A DNA stretch of 64,000 nt from Collinsella intestinalis DSM 13280 (GTDB lineage Bacteria > Actinomycetota > Coriobacteriia > Coriobacteriales > Coriobacteriaceae), in contig NZ_GG692710.1 of NCBI RefSeq assembly GCF_000156175.1, positions 126,160-190,159 of the forward strand, given 5' to 3'. The position numbers were made by a program, and so were the translations under genes. Below, one piece after another: positions 46,272 to 56,377 of the stretch. The notes below the pieces were generated by a model, which ran no database searches, was not told the DNA's origin, and saw only the letters and a list, made by a program, of their open reading frames with translations. Position 1 is the first letter of the stretch; every line of letters begins with the position of its first letter.

Positions 46272-47267
46272 ATGGGCGTTAATCTCTCCGGTCGCAGCTT
46301 CCTGCGCCTCCTCGACTTCACCACCGAGGAGATCGAGTACATGCTGAAGCTCTCCAAGAACTTCAAGGACCTCAAGCGCGCGGGCACCCCGCACCGTTAC
46401 CTCGAGGGCAAGAATATCGTCCTGCTGTTCCAGAAGACCTCCACGCGCACCCGCTGCGCCTTCGAGGTTGGCGCCATGGACCTCGGCATGGGCGTCACCT
46501 ACCTCGATCCCGGTTCGTCCCAGATGGGCAAGAAGGAGTCCATCGAGGACACCGCCCGCGTTCTCGGCCGTATGTATGACGGCATCGAGTTCCGTGGCTT
46601 CGACCAGGAGGACGTCGAGGAGCTCGCCGCCAAGTCCGGCGTTCCGGTGTGGAACGGCCTGACCGACCTGTGGCACCCCACCCAGATGCTCGCCGACATC
46701 CTGACCGTTCAGGAGAACTTCAACTACGACATCAAGGGCAAGACCCTCGTCTTCATGGGCGACTGCAAGAACAACGTCGCTCGCTCCCTCATGGTCGTTT
46801 GCGCCAAGCTCGGCATGAACTTCGTGGCCTGCGGCCCGCAGGAGTGCATGCCCGCTGACGACGTCATCGAGGCCTGCAAGCCCATCGCCGAGGAGAACGG
46901 CTGCACCATTAAGCTGACCTCCGACGTGAAGGACGCCTGCACCGGTGCTCACGTCATCTACACCGACGTTTGGGTCTCCATGGGCGAGCCCGACGAGGTC
47001 TGGACCGAGCGCATCAACCAGCTCCAGGACTACCGCGTCACCACCGAGCTCATGGCCATGGCCGATCCTTCTGCGATCTTCCTGCACTGCCTGCCGGCCT
47101 TCCACGACACCAACACCACCATCGGCAAGGACATCGCCGAGAAGTTCGGTGTCACCGAGATGGAGGTCGAGGACGCCGTCTTCGAGTCCAAGCAGTCCAA
47201 GGTCTTCGACGAGGCCGAGAACCGCATGCACACCATCAAGGCGATTATGTACGCCACGCTCAAGTAG
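46272..47267 (+). CDS. arcB: Ornithine carbamoyltransferase (catabolic)
   Basis: A 331-residue enzyme that converts citrulline and phosphate to ornithine and carbamoyl phosphate. Motifs: carbamoyl-phosphate loop [68 protein letters not shown] and [23 protein letters not shown] 46272 follows AAAGGAG; ATG 46257 upstream is not needed. It lies 102 bases after arcA; context makes it the catabolic rather than the biosynthetic enzyme. No arcC (carbamate kinase) is in the window. Confidence 0.96.
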   Translation: MGVNLSGRSFLRLLDFTTEEIEYMLKLSKNFKDLKRAGTPHRYLEGKNIVLLFQKTSTRTRCAFEVGAMDLGMGVTYLDPGSSQMGKKESIEDTARVLGRMYDGIEFRGFDQEDVEELAAKSGVPVWNGLTDLWHPTQMLADILTVQENFNYDIKGKTLVFMGDCKNNVARSLMVVCAKLGMNFVACGPQECMPADDVIEACKPIAEENGCTIKLTSDVKDACTGAHVIYTDVWVSMGEPDEVWTERINQLQDYRVTTELMAMADPSAIFLHCLPAFHDTNTTIGKDIAEKFGVTEMEVEDAVFESKQSKVFDEAENRMHTIKAIMYATLK

Positions 47268-47282
47268 GAGCGATTTGTCGGT

Positions 47283-47316
47283 CCGCTCGGAGCGCATCGC
47301 TGCGCGCTCCGAGCGG
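47283..47316 (+). terminator. Hairpin between arcB and transporter gene
   Basis: CCGCTCGGAGCGC at 47283-47295 and GCGCTCCGAGCGG at 47304-47316, perfect 13-bp stem, no U-run after it (CTCCTTGG). More likely an mRNA-stabilising or partial-termination stem within the arc operon than a full stop. Confidence 0.6.
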
Positions 47317-47413
47317 CTCCTTGGTAACAATCTTGCCCATGCGGTGCGCACGGCACGGAAAGGCCGCGTAAGCAAGATCAATGACACGTGTTAAAGAAGG
47401 GGGGATGAGAACA

Positions 47414-48889
47414 ATGACTGAGACCGCTAAGAAAAAGCGCGGCATGCCTTCATCGTTCACCATTCTTCTGCTCCTGTTGGCTATCGTTGCGGTTATCACC
47501 GTCGTCATTTCCGGTACGTCCGGCGGCGCCGTTACCGCTGCTCGTCCGAGCGACTTCTTCACCGCCCCGGTGAAGGGCTTCGCAGACGCTCTGCCCGTCT
47601 GCCTGTTCGTTATGATTCTCGGCGGCTTCCTCGGCATGATGACCGAGACCGGCGCCCTGGATAACGGTATTGCCGTTCTGGTCAAGAAGCTCCATGGCCG
47701 CGAGATCATGCTGGTCCCCGTCCTGATGCTCATCTTCTCCCTCGGTGGTACCACCTATGGTATGTGCGAGGAGACCGTGCCGTTCTACGCCCTGCTCGCT
47801 GCCACCATGATGGCCGCCGGCTTTGACCCGCTGGTCGGCGCCGCCACCGTCCTGCTCGGCGCTGGCTGCGGCTGCCTTGGCTCCACGGTCAACCCGTTCG
47901 CCGTCGGTGCCGCCGTTGATGCCCTCACCGGCGTCGGCATCGAGGTCAACCAGACCATCATCATCGGCCTCGGCCTCGTTCTGTGGGCTGTGACCACCCT
48001 GATCTCCATCGCTTTCGTGATGAACTACGCCAAGAAGGTCAAGGCTGACAAGGGTTCTACCATCCTGTCCATGCAGGAGCTCAAGGACGCCGAGGAGGCC
48101 CACGGCGCTGCCGCCGCTGAGGTCACCAAGGACGTCAAGCTCACTGGTCGCCAGAAGGCCGTCCTGGGCATCTTCACCTTCACCTTCGCAGTCATGATCG
48201 TTGGCTTCATCCCGCTCGCCGACCTTAACGCCGGCGTGGCTGGCTTCTTCGACAACGGCGTGTACGATGCCGAGGGCAACGTCATCACCCAGGCTTGGTC
48301 CGCCGTCATCACCGGTCTGCCCATCGGCCAGTGGTACTTCGATGAGGCCTCCACGTGGTTCTTCGTGATGGCCATCGTCATCGGTATCGTGGGTGGCCTG
48401 TCTGAGAAGAAGATCGTCGACACCTTCATCACCGGCGCCGCCGACATGATGTCCGTCGTTCTGATCATCGCCCTCGCCCGTGGTATCTCCGTCCTCATGG
48501 CTGCCACCGGCCTCGACGTCTACGTCCTCGACGCTGCCGCCAACGCGCTCGCCGGCCTGTCCGGTGTGATCTTCGCCCCCATGAGCTTCCTGGTCTACTT
48601 CGGCCTGTCCTTCCTCATTCCTTCGACCTCCGGTATGGCCACCGTGTCCATGCCCATCATGGGGCCCCTGGCCGCTGAGCTCGGTTTCGCTCCTGAGGTC
48701 ATGGTTATGATCTTCTCCGCCGCCATCGGTGTCGTGAACCTGTTCACCCCCACCTCCGGCGCCATCATGGGCGGTCTCGCCCTGGCCAAGGTTGAGTGGA
48801 CGACCTGGCTCAAGTTCGCCCTCAAGCTCATCGTGGTGCTGACCATCGTCTGCGCGGTCATCCTGACCATCGCCTGCGTCATGATCTAA
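47414..48889 (+). CDS. YfcC/ArcD2-family basic amino acid antiporter
   Basis: A 491-residue protein with about twelve membrane helices. YfcC family features: SFTILLLLLAIVAVITVVIS at the start, PVCLFVMILGGFLGMMTETG, SLGGTTYGMCEETVPFYALL, FLIPSTSGMATVSMPIMGPL and TPTSGAIMGGLALAKVEWTT. In arc clusters members of this family exchange arginine for ornithine. The start 47414 follows AAGAAGGGGGG; ATG 47405 is an alternative. Codon use is as biased as arcA/arcB. A terminator follows at 49009-49040. Confidence 0.9.
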   Translation: MTETAKKKRGMPSSFTILLLLLAIVAVITVVISGTSGGAVTAARPSDFFTAPVKGFADALPVCLFVMILGGFLGMMTETGALDNGIAVLVKKLHGREIMLVPVLMLIFSLGGTTYGMCEETVPFYALLAATMMAAGFDPLVGAATVLLGAGCGCLGSTVNPFAVGAAVDALTGVGIEVNQTIIIGLGLVLWAVTTLISIAFVMNYAKKVKADKGSTILSMQELKDAEEAHGAAAAEVTKDVKLTGRQKAVLGIFTFTFAVMIVGFIPLADLNAGVAGFFDNGVYDAEGNVITQAWSAVITGLPIGQWYFDEASTWFFVMAIVIGIVGGLSEKKIVDTFITGAADMMSVVLIIALARGISVLMAATGLDVYVLDAAANALAGLSGVIFAPMSFLVYFGLSFLIPSTSGMATVSMPIMGPLAAELGFAPEVMVMIFSAAIGVVNLFTPTSGAIMGGLALAKVEWTTWLKFALKLIVVLTIVCAVILTIACVMI

Positions 48890-49008
48890 GCGCCTTCCAG
48901 GCGCAACGCGGTCCGGGCGTCTATCGGTGTTTTCGAAATGACGCCCCGCTGTTTTTGAGTCGTCCAGCCGGCTCGGCATTAGGCGTCCCGGTTGCGACCT
49001 ACCTTTCA

Positions 49009-49040
49009 GCCCCCTTCCGTATCCGTGCGCGGAGGGGGGC
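49009..49040 (+). terminator. Rho-independent terminator of the arc operon
   Basis: GCCCCCTTCCG at 49009-49019 pairs with CGGAGGGGGGC at 49030-49040 (11 bp with one G-U pair), then ACTTCTTTA. It separates the arcA-arcB-antiporter transcript from the APC permease gene. Confidence 0.8.
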
Positions 49041-49125
49041 ACTTCTTTACCGATCTAAAAAACGGCTACACATGTCCTTATAAGTTGCGGGAACGCTCCC
49101 GCTGTGTCTAATAATTGGGGTACTT

Positions 49126-50604
49126 ATGTCTCATGACACGCATGTCGACAACCCGAACGGTGTCGGTTACTTTGGCCTGATCGGCCTCGTCGTCTCGTCC
49201 TGCATCGGTTCGGGCGTTTTTGCCCTGACCGGCCAGCTCGCCAATGTCGCCTCGCCCGGTGCGGCTCTGCTCGCTTGGCTCATTTGCGGCGCCGGCTTCC
49301 TGTTCCTGGCGTTGTCCATTTCCAATGTGGGTGCCAAGCGACCCGACCTTGACGGTATCTGCGCGTACGCCGAGGAGGGCTTCGGTCCGTTCCACGGATT
49401 CGTCTCCGGTTGGGGCTATTGGCTGTCCGCCTGGCTCGGCAACGTCGGCTTCGGCACGATGGTCGCGCAGGTACTCGGCAGCGATTACTGCCTGGGTGGC
49501 CTTCTGCCCGGCGTCTTCTCCGATCCCGTGACCGGTAATCCCGCCGTCGGCGGCGTCATCATCGTCTCGCTCGTTTTGTGGGCCATCACGTTCCTGGTCA
49601 TCCGCGGTGTCGAGAGCGCTGCGTTCCTCAACGCCGTCGTGATGGTCGTGAAGATCGCGTCCATTCTCGTGTTCATTGCCTTTGCCACCTTCAGTTTCAA
49701 CGCGGGCCTGTTCACCGCTGATTTCTGGGGTACTGTCGAGCGCAATGCCACTGTGCTTGCCGCCAATGGCACCGGCCTCGGCGGCGTTGCCAACCAGATC
49801 GTCCAGTGCGTCCTGATCCTCATGTGGGCGTTTATCGGTGTCGAGGGTGCTTCCGTCATGTCCGGTCGCGCTCGTCGCCGCAGCGAGGTCGGCAGCGCCA
49901 CCGTTCTCGGTCTCGGCGTACTGCTCGCCCTCTACATCGGCGCCTCCATCATTCCCTACGGCGTCATGGATTACGCCGACCTCATCGCGGCTCCCAAGCC
50001 CGCCACCATCTCCGTCTTCGAGTACATGGCTCCCGGTTGGGGCGGCGCCTTCATTTCCTGGGCCATCATCATCTCCGTTTGCGGTTCCTGGCTTTCCTTC
50101 ACCATGCTTCCGGCCGAGACCTCCTCGATGATGAGCGAGCATCACCTGCTGCCCGCGTCTTGGAACAAGATGAATGCGAAGGGAGCGCCGCAGATGGCCC
50201 TGCTCATCGTCGGCGTCCTCACCGAGGTCTTCATTATCGTGGCGACGTTCGCCGCCGATGCGTACACCTTCGCCATCTCCATGTGCACGGTTACCATCGC
50301 CATTACGTGGGCCTATGCCGCGGCGTACCAGATCAAGCTCTCCCGCGAGCGCAACGAGCCCATGCAGATGGCATTCGGCGTCATCGCACTTGCCTTCCAG
50401 GTCGTGGGCGTTCTCATGACAGGTTGGGGTTTCCTCCTGCTTGCCTGCCTTGGCTACCTTCCCGGCTTCTTCTTCTATAAGAAGGCCCGTCAGGAGGCGG
50501 GGGAGAGCCTGACCAAGCGCGATTGGATTTTCATCGCCGTGTTCGCCGTGCTCGCCGTCGTGTCGATCCCGCTGACGGCCGCCGGCATCATTCCCGTTTT
50601 TTAG
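49126..50604 (+). CDS. APC-family amino acid permease (ArcD1-like)
   Basis: A 492-residue protein with twelve membrane helices. APC/APA family signatures: GYFGLIGLVVSSCIGSGVFA (helix 1 with the GSG substrate loop), GAALLAWLICGAGFLFLALS, AEEGFGPFHGFVSGWGYWLS, FIGVEGASVMSGRARRRSEV (helix 6 region) and GIIPVF at the end. The basic amino acid/polyamine antiporter subfamily is most likely, making this a second arginine/ornithine exchanger in the cluster. ATG 49126 lacks a strong ribosome-binding site (GGGGTACTT). It is followed 122 bases on by an aminotransferase. Confidence 0.88.
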   Translation: MSHDTHVDNPNGVGYFGLIGLVVSSCIGSGVFALTGQLANVASPGAALLAWLICGAGFLFLALSISNVGAKRPDLDGICAYAEEGFGPFHGFVSGWGYWLSAWLGNVGFGTMVAQVLGSDYCLGGLLPGVFSDPVTGNPAVGGVIIVSLVLWAITFLVIRGVESAAFLNAVVMVVKIASILVFIAFATFSFNAGLFTADFWGTVERNATVLAANGTGLGGVANQIVQCVLILMWAFIGVEGASVMSGRARRRSEVGSATVLGLGVLLALYIGASIIPYGVMDYADLIAAPKPATISVFEYMAPGWGGAFISWAIIISVCGSWLSFTMLPAETSSMMSEHHLLPASWNKMNAKGAPQMALLIVGVLTEVFIIVATFAADAYTFAISMCTVTIAITWAYAAAYQIKLSRERNEPMQMAFGVIALAFQVVGVLMTGWGFLLLACLGYLPGFFFYKKARQEAGESLTKRDWIFIAVFAVLAVVSIPLTAAGIIPVF

Positions 50605-50726
50605 CGGGCCCTTGCAGGTCGGGGCGGATGCACTTTCGCGTCGACGCCCCGACCGCGCCGTCGACGGCGGCGGTACGGGCCCGTATGGGTGCATGGGTTC
50701 ATGAGTTGAGAAAAAAGGAGCCTGCT

Positions 50727-51851
50727 ATGGATATTCCGGTTATCGGAGTCGAGGATTGGCTGAACGTCCACGAGATGGACGCGACCTGGGATATCGCCCA
50801 GTCGACCATCTCGTCGCTTACCATGGGGGAGCTGCGCGCGCTCGACGGTCAGGAGGGCGCCTCGTTTTACGAGATGCTCGATGCGCAGAAGATGAACTAC
50901 GGTTGGATTGAGGGCTCGCCCGAGTTCAAGGACGAGGTCGCCAAGCTCTATGACCGCAAGGTCGAGCATCGGAACATTCTTCAGACGAACGGATGCACCG
51001 GTGCGAACTTGAACGCGCTCATGGCGGTGGTGCGTCCCGGCGACCATGTGATCGCCGAATGGCCCACCTACGCCCCGCTTTACGAGATCCCGCGCACGCT
51101 TGGCGCCGAGGTCGAGTATTGGCAGATTCACGAGGAGCTCGGCTGGATGCCCGACATCGACGAGCTGCGCGAGCTGGTCCGCCCCAACACGCGCCTCATC
51201 TGCATCAACAACGCCTCCAATCCGGTGGGTGCGGTGCTCGACGCCAAGATGCTCGAGCAGATTGCGGAGATCGCCGACAGCGTGGGTGCCTACGTCCTGT
51301 GCGACGAGGTGTATCTGCCGCTCGAGAACACCGAGGGATTCAAGTCGATGACCGATGTGTACGATCGCGCGATCGTCACCAATTCCGTGTCCAAGACCTA
51401 TTCGGTGCCCGCCGCCCGCTGCGGCTGGGTGATCGCCGATGATGAGGTCTCGGACGCCATTCGCACCTATCGCGATTACACCATGATTTGCGGAGGTGTG
51501 TTCAACGATGAACTCGCGACCTACGTGCTGCGCCATCGCGACAAGATCCTCGACCGCAACCGTGAGATCGTGTTCGGCAATCGCGAGATCGCCCAGTCGT
51601 GGATTAATTCTCAGCCCCGTGTGAGCTGGGTCGCTCCCAAGGGCGTGTCGACATCGTTCATCCGACTGGATATCCCCGAGGACGATGAGGCGTTCTGCTT
51701 GCGTCTGCTCGAGGAGCGCGGCGTCTTGCTTGTCCCTGGCAGCCGCTTCGAGCTGCCTTGTGGTGCCCGTTTGGGGTACTGCGCCCAGCCGGACGTGCTC
51801 AAAAAGGGTCTCGATCTGTTGGGCGAGGCTCTCGCGGAGTTCGATCGATAG
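50727..51851 (+). CDS. PLP-dependent aminotransferase, class I/II
   Basis: A 374-residue enzyme. Motifs: MNYGWIEGSPEFKDEVAKLY, NGCTGANLNALMAVVRPGDH, EWPTYAPLYEIPRTLGAEVE, CINNASNPVGAVLD (Asn/Pro of the PLP pocket), YVLCDEVYLPLE (Asp pairing with the pyridine N), the Schiff-base Lys in NSVSKTYSVPAARCGW, and the terminal Arg in GARLGYCAQPD. AAAAAAGGAG precedes ATG 50727. Homologues beside arginine genes are often labelled capreomycidine-synthase-like, so an arginine-derived substrate is plausible. A GC-rich hairpin (51909-51953) follows. Confidence 0.9.
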   Translation: MDIPVIGVEDWLNVHEMDATWDIAQSTISSLTMGELRALDGQEGASFYEMLDAQKMNYGWIEGSPEFKDEVAKLYDRKVEHRNILQTNGCTGANLNALMAVVRPGDHVIAEWPTYAPLYEIPRTLGAEVEYWQIHEELGWMPDIDELRELVRPNTRLICINNASNPVGAVLDAKMLEQIAEIADSVGAYVLCDEVYLPLENTEGFKSMTDVYDRAIVTNSVSKTYSVPAARCGWVIADDEVSDAIRTYRDYTMICGGVFNDELATYVLRHRDKILDRNREIVFGNREIAQSWINSQPRVSWVAPKGVSTSFIRLDIPEDDEAFCLRLLEERGVLLVPGSRFELPCGARLGYCAQPDVLKKGLDLLGEALAEFDR

Positions 51852-52041
51852 GGATAGGGAGGGTGCCGTCCCTGCGGGTGCCTCGTGCGCCGTTCCCCAT
51901 ATGAGTGTTCGGCCCTGGCTGCGTGTGTATGAGACCGCGCGGCCGGGGCCGTTTGCGTGAAGAAACCCTGACCGCCCCCGCATGCGCGCGAATCTCGGCT
52001 AGACTGTTTCGGTACCGCCATGACAAAAAGGGAGCCGCCAC

Positions 52042-53523
52042 ATGCGCCAGGGTTTCGATAACGATATGTACATCGCCAGCCAGGCCGAGCACATCAAGGA
52101 GCGCATCGCCCAGTTCGGCGGCAAGCTCTACCTCGAGTTCGGCGGCAAGCTGTTCGACGATTTCCACGCAAGCCGCGTGCTGCCCGGCTTCGAGCCCGAC
52201 AGCAAGTTTCGCATGCTCAAGAGCCTTGCGGATGACGTCGAGATCATCATTGCCATCAACGCGAATCATATCGAGAAGAACAAGGCCCGCGGCGACCTCG
52301 GCATCACCTACGACGAGGATGTCCTGCGCCTGGCCGACATCTTCCGGTCCAGCGGTTTCCTTGTGGGCGCCGTCGTGCTGACCCAGTACTCGGGCCAACC
52401 TGCGGCCGACCAGTTCCGCCGTCGTCTCAACATGTTGGGCATCACGTGCAAGCTGCACTACCCGATCGAGGGGTACCCGCACGATATCGACCTTATCGTG
52501 AGCGAGGAGGGTTACGGCAAGAACGAGTTCGTGGAGACCACGCGCCCGCTCGTCGTGGTGACCGCCCCCGGCCCCGGTTCCGGCAAGCTCGCCACCTGCC
52601 TGTCCCAGCTCTATCACGAGCACAAGCGCGGCGTTGCCGCCGGGTATGCCAAGTTCGAGACTTTCCCCGTGTGGAACCTCCCGCTCAACCATCCCGTCAA
52701 CATCGCCTACGAGGCCGCCACGGTCGATTTGGACGACGCGAACATCATCGATCCGTTCCACCTCGAGGCGCACGGGCAGACCACGGTCAACTACAACCGC
52801 GATGTCGAGGCGTTCCCCGTGGTTAAGGCCCTGATGGAGAAGATTCTGGGCGAGAGCCCGTATCAGAGCCCCACCGACATGGGTGTCAACATGGTCGGTT
52901 ACGCCATTTGCGACGATGAGGCTTGCCGCGAGGCCGCGCGCATGGAGATCGTGCGTCGTTACTTCACGGCCGCATCCGATGTCAAGCGCACCGGCAGCGG
53001 TCAGGAGCAGGTGGACAAGCTCAAGGCCATCATGCAGAAGGTGGGCGTGACCAACGACCAGTCCCCAGCGCGTTCCGCCGCGTTGCTCAAGGAGCAGACC
53101 ACCGGCGCGCCCGCCGGCGCCATGGTCCTGCCCGACGGTTCCGTGGTCACGGGCAAGACCTCCACGCGTCTGGGCGCGGCGAGCTCACTCATGATGAACG
53201 CGCTCAAGGCTGTGACTGGCGTCGACATGGAGCTCGAGGTCATCTCCAACGATGCCATCGAGCCCATCAGCCGCCTCAAGACCAGCCAGCTCGGCAGCGC
53301 CAACCCGCGCCTGCACCCCGAGGAGACGCTGATCGCCCTGTCCATCACCTCCGCATCCAGCGAGATCGCCGAGCGCGTGCTCGCCGGCCTGCCCAAGCTG
53401 CGCGGTTGTGATGCCTTCTTCTCGGTGATCATCTCCAGCTCCGATGAGGCGCTTTTCAAGAAGCTCGGCATCAACGTGTGCTGCGAGCCCAAGTTCGAGC
53501 GCAGCGGGTATTACCATCGATAG
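52042..53523 (+). CDS. DUF1846 family protein
   Basis: A 493-residue cytoplasmic protein matching DUF1846 along its length: [80 protein letters not shown] (P-loop-like), [40 protein letters not shown]. Typical length is about 500. AAGGGAGC precedes the ATG. The family is widespread in Firmicutes and Actinobacteria and structurally characterised, but its function is unknown. Monocistronic, ended by a strong hairpin. Confidence 0.95.
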   Translation: MRQGFDNDMYIASQAEHIKERIAQFGGKLYLEFGGKLFDDFHASRVLPGFEPDSKFRMLKSLADDVEIIIAINANHIEKNKARGDLGITYDEDVLRLADIFRSSGFLVGAVVLTQYSGQPAADQFRRRLNMLGITCKLHYPIEGYPHDIDLIVSEEGYGKNEFVETTRPLVVVTAPGPGSGKLATCLSQLYHEHKRGVAAGYAKFETFPVWNLPLNHPVNIAYEAATVDLDDANIIDPFHLEAHGQTTVNYNRDVEAFPVVKALMEKILGESPYQSPTDMGVNMVGYAICDDEACREAARMEIVRRYFTAASDVKRTGSGQEQVDKLKAIMQKVGVTNDQSPARSAALLKEQTTGAPAGAMVLPDGSVVTGKTSTRLGAASSLMMNALKAVTGVDMELEVISNDAIEPISRLKTSQLGSANPRLHPEETLIALSITSASSEIAERVLAGLPKLRGCDAFFSVIISSSDEALFKKLGINVCCEPKFERSGYYHR

Positions 53524-53549
53524 GCCCGTCCGCATACATGCGTCTTGAC

Positions 53550-53597
53550 CGCCCGCCGGTCCGCGACCCCGAGCAGGGTGTCGAGGACCGGCGGGCG
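53550..53597 (+). terminator. Terminator of DUF1846 gene
   Basis: CGCCCGCCGGTCC at 53550-53562 and GGACCGGCGGGCG at 53585-53597, perfect 13-bp stem with a 22-base loop, followed by TCTTACAAT, which also looks like a -10 for xerD (TACAAT, 53601-53606). Confidence 0.8.
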
Positions 53598-53633
53598 TCT
53601 TACAATGGTCGAGTCGAAAGGAGGCGGACAGGC

Positions 53634-54539
53634 GTGACCGAGCTTGAGCGCTGTCGAGGCGAATACTTGAATCACCTGACGGTCGAGCGCAATTTGGCCG
53701 CCAACACCATCGCGGCGTACGAGCGCGACCTCAGAGCCTACCTTGCCTTTCTTGGAGAGCGCGGAACGCGCCGCCCGGATGATGTGATTCGCCGCGATGT
53801 GGAGGATTTCGTGGCCGCCAAGCGCGCCGACCATGCCGCGGATGCATCGGTGAACCGAGCGCTTTCCGCCGTCAAGGGGTTTCACCGGTTCATGGTTCGC
53901 GAGGGTCTCTCTTCGGTCAATCCCACGGCCACGTTGCGCGTTCCCAAAATGGGCGACCATCTGCCCGATGTGATTTCAATTGAGGCTGCCGAGCGCTTGC
54001 TCGACCAGGATTTTCCCGCAACGGCCGCCGGCATGAGGGACCGTGCGGTGCTCGAGGTGCTGTATGGATGCGGCCTGCGCGCCAGCGAGCTGTGCGGCCT
54101 GGACGTGAACGAGGTCTACCTGGATGAGGGATTCGTGCGCGTGATGGGCAAGGGCTCCAAGGAACGCTTGGTCCCGCTTGTGGGTACGGCACGGCGGGTT
54201 CTCGGTACCTATCTCGCCGAGGCGCGCTCGGAGCTGTTCTCCCACACGCGATCGGCTTCGGCGTCGGCCGCGGTGTTCTTGAATATGCGGGGCACGCGCC
54301 TTTCGCGTCAAAGCGTCCATGCGATTTGCGAGCGCTACGGACGTATGGTCGGGATCGATGGACTGCACCCGCACACCCTTCGACACTCCTTCGCAACGCA
54401 TATGCTCGCAGGCGGTGCGGACCTGCGTGCCCTGCAGGAGATCTTGGGGCACGCGGATATCGCCACGACGCAGATTTACACCCATATCGACCGCACGCAG
54501 CTGCGCGAGGTCTATCTGGCGGCGCATCCACGCGCCTAG
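53634..54539 (+). CDS. xerD: Tyrosine recombinase XerD
   Basis: A 301-residue recombinase. SAM-like N-terminal core-binding domain ([20 protein letters not shown], residues 8-90), then the catalytic domain with all active residues visible: Arg in [14 protein letters not shown], Lys in [12 protein letters not shown], HxxR in [20 protein letters not shown], His in [12 protein letters not shown] and the nucleophile Tyr in [17 protein letters not shown] 53634 follows AAAGGAGG. It resolves chromosome dimers at dif with XerC; assignment to XerD rather than XerC is by overall similarity and length. Confidence 0.92.
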   Translation: MTELERCRGEYLNHLTVERNLAANTIAAYERDLRAYLAFLGERGTRRPDDVIRRDVEDFVAAKRADHAADASVNRALSAVKGFHRFMVREGLSSVNPTATLRVPKMGDHLPDVISIEAAERLLDQDFPATAAGMRDRAVLEVLYGCGLRASELCGLDVNEVYLDEGFVRVMGKGSKERLVPLVGTARRVLGTYLAEARSELFSHTRSASASAAVFLNMRGTRLSRQSVHAICERYGRMVGIDGLHPHTLRHSFATHMLAGGADLRALQEILGHADIATTQIYTHIDRTQLREVYLAAHPRA

Positions 54540-54742
54540 GATCGGGAGGCGTTTCGCGCCTTCGCCGGTGAGGGCTCGGTGGGAGGCTGCGACCACAAGT
54601 CGGGCACAATTTAAAAATCGCTTCAACCTCAACTAGAAGGTTTAACCTGGGAAAACGGCATCGAGTAGTGGTGCCGCATTGCAGTCAAAACACAATATCT
54701 TGTGTTGAGGGCAACACCTGTTCGCTGTCTCGTTTGGGGTCT

Positions 54743-54779
54743 GTGGGGGATAGTGGGGGAGTGTGGGGGAGAAAGTGGG
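54743..54779 (+). promoter_or_regulatory. MraZ operator: four GTGGG repeats
   Basis: GTGGG occurs at 54743, 54753, 54763 and 54775, i.e. 10, 10 and 12 bases apart, all on the same strand and helical face. MraZ proteins bind tandem TGGGN/GTGGG repeats upstream of their own gene. The array directly precedes the promoter at 54788-54816. Confidence 0.88.
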
Positions 54780-54787
54780 AAAAAGTG

Positions 54788-54816
54788 TTGCGAAAGGGGA
54801 GTAGGCCCCATAGAAT
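54788..54816 (+). promoter_or_regulatory. Promoter of the division/cell-wall cluster
   Basis: -35 TTGCGA (54788-54793), exactly 17 bases, then -10 TAGAAT (54811-54816), about 60 bases upstream of mraZ. The spacer contains GGGGAGTAGGCCCC. The MraZ repeats end nine bases before the -35. Confidence 0.8.
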
Positions 54817-54882
54817 TGAAAACGTCGACGGCGGGGTGGCTCCCGCATATGCCCACGAGTAAGCCTAAGGGGGTGCGCGCCA

Positions 54883-55317
54883 GTGTATTTCAACGGTACC
54901 TACGATCGAAATCTCGATGCGAAGGGACGTTTGTCACTGCCGCCCGCCTTCAAAAAGCAGCTTGAGGAGCATGTGCGCGTCCTTCCTGCCCCTGAAAAGG
55001 AAGTCGACGCCCTGTACGTGTTCACTGAGGACACGTTCAAGGTTTGGCTTGACTCCGTGTTTGAGGCGAAGGGCGGGTTCGACCCCACCAACCGCTCTCA
55101 TCGCATGGTCAAGGAGGCTCTGTACGGTGCGGCAATCACACTTGAAATAGACTCCGCCGCCCGCATCAGCCTTCCCGAAGCCGCCCGTAAGAAGGCGCAC
55201 CTCGATCGCGAGGTCACGGTCGTCGGCAGCGATGACCGTCTGGTGATCTGGGATCGCGAGACCTACGCGGCACGTCAGGCCGAGACCGAGGACATCCTCG
55301 CGGACTTCTTCGACTAA
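54883..55317 (+). CDS. mraZ: Transcriptional regulator MraZ
   Basis: A 144-residue protein with two SpoVT/AbrB-like swapped-hairpin domains: GTYDRNLDAKGRLSLPPAFK and TLEIDSAARISLPEAARKKA. The first copy has the conserved DxxGRLxLP, the second DSAARISLP. MraZ is a homo-oligomeric repressor of the dcw operon. GTG 54883 (reads VYFNGTYDRN) follows AAGGGGG. Its repeats upstream indicate autoregulation. 15 bases to rsmH. Confidence 0.96.
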   Translation: MYFNGTYDRNLDAKGRLSLPPAFKKQLEEHVRVLPAPEKEVDALYVFTEDTFKVWLDSVFEAKGGFDPTNRSHRMVKEALYGAAITLEIDSAARISLPEAARKKAHLDREVTVVGSDDRLVIWDRETYAARQAETEDILADFFD

Positions 55318-55332
55318 AGGAGACGCCCCCAC

Positions 55333-56310
55333 ATGGACGCGAACAAGGCAGCAGGTACGTTGACACCTGAATATCGGCATGAACCCGTCATGCTCCAAGA
55401 AGTGCTCGAGCAGCTTCAGCTCAAGCCCGGCTCGGTCGTGTGCGATTGCACGCTCGGCGGCGCCGGTCACTCCGTCAGGATGGCCGAGCGCGTGGGCTCG
55501 GAAGGGCTGCTGCTCGGTGTCGATCAGGATGACATGGCGCTCGCGGCAGCGGGGAAGCGACTTGACGCTGAGGCCCCCGATACGCCGCACAAGCTCCTGA
55601 AGGGCAACTTTGGGGATTTGGATGAGCTCCTGTGCTCGGCGCAGGTGCCGGGCGTCGATGGATTCCTCTTCGACCTGGGCGTCTCGAGCCCGCAACTCGA
55701 TATCCCTGGTAGGGGTTTCTCGTACAACGAGGACGCCCCGCTCGACATGCGTATGGATCCGGGAACCAACACCCTAAACGCAGCTGAGGTCTTGAACACC
55801 TATACCGAAGCCGACCTCGCCCGGATTCTTCGCATCTATGGAGAGGAGAAGTTCGCCCGCCAGATCGCCCGCGAGGTCGTGCGCCGCAGGCAGGAGAGCC
55901 CGCTCGTCTCCACGGGAGATTTCGTCGATGCCATCAAGGCCGGTATCCCGGCGGCTGCCCGCAGGCACGGAGGCCATCCGGCAAAGCGCAGCTTCCAGGC
56001 GATCCGCATCGAGGTCAACCATGAGCTCGATGTCCTCGAGCGCGGCCTCGAGGCCGCGATCCGCTGGCTGAACCCCGGTGGCCGCGTTTGCGTCATCTCC
56101 TACCATTCGCTGGAGGACCGCATCGTGAAGCGCCTGTTCCAGGAGCTTTCGAAGGGTTGCACCTGCCCGCCGGACATTCCGGTGTGCGTGTGCGGAAACG
56201 TGCCGATAGTCAAGGTCACCACCCGCAAACCCCTGGTTGCCACGGCCGAAGAGGTCGAGCGCAACCCCCGCGCCAGATCGGCCAAGATCCGCTGCGCCGA
56301 GCGTTTGTAG
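55333..56310 (+). CDS. rsmH: 16S rRNA m4C1402 methyltransferase RsmH
   Basis: A 325-residue SAM methyltransferase: RHEPVMLQEVLEQL, motif I VCDCTLGGAGHSVRMAERVG, LLGVDQDDMALAAAGKRLD, DGFLFDLGVSSPQLDIPGRG, RGFSYNEDAPLDMRMDP, and VISYHSLEDRIVKRLFQELS near the end. It methylates N4 of C1402 in 16S rRNA. Second gene of the division cluster, AAAGGAG at the start. The CxCPPDIPVCVCG segment near the C-terminus is a usual variant of the RsmH tail. Confidence 0.96.
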   Translation: MDANKAAGTLTPEYRHEPVMLQEVLEQLQLKPGSVVCDCTLGGAGHSVRMAERVGSEGLLLGVDQDDMALAAAGKRLDAEAPDTPHKLLKGNFGDLDELLCSAQVPGVDGFLFDLGVSSPQLDIPGRGFSYNEDAPLDMRMDPGTNTLNAAEVLNTYTEADLARILRIYGEEKFARQIAREVVRRRQESPLVSTGDFVDAIKAGIPAAARRHGGHPAKRSFQAIRIEVNHELDVLERGLEAAIRWLNPGGRVCVISYHSLEDRIVKRLFQELSKGCTCPPDIPVCVCGNVPIVKVTTRKPLVATAEEVERNPRARSAKIRCAERL

Positions 56311-56377
56311 CTCGACCGCGCTTCACGGCCCCGGCGCATGTCATTTGTTATCTTCGCCTTAAGGAGGGCCGCATATC

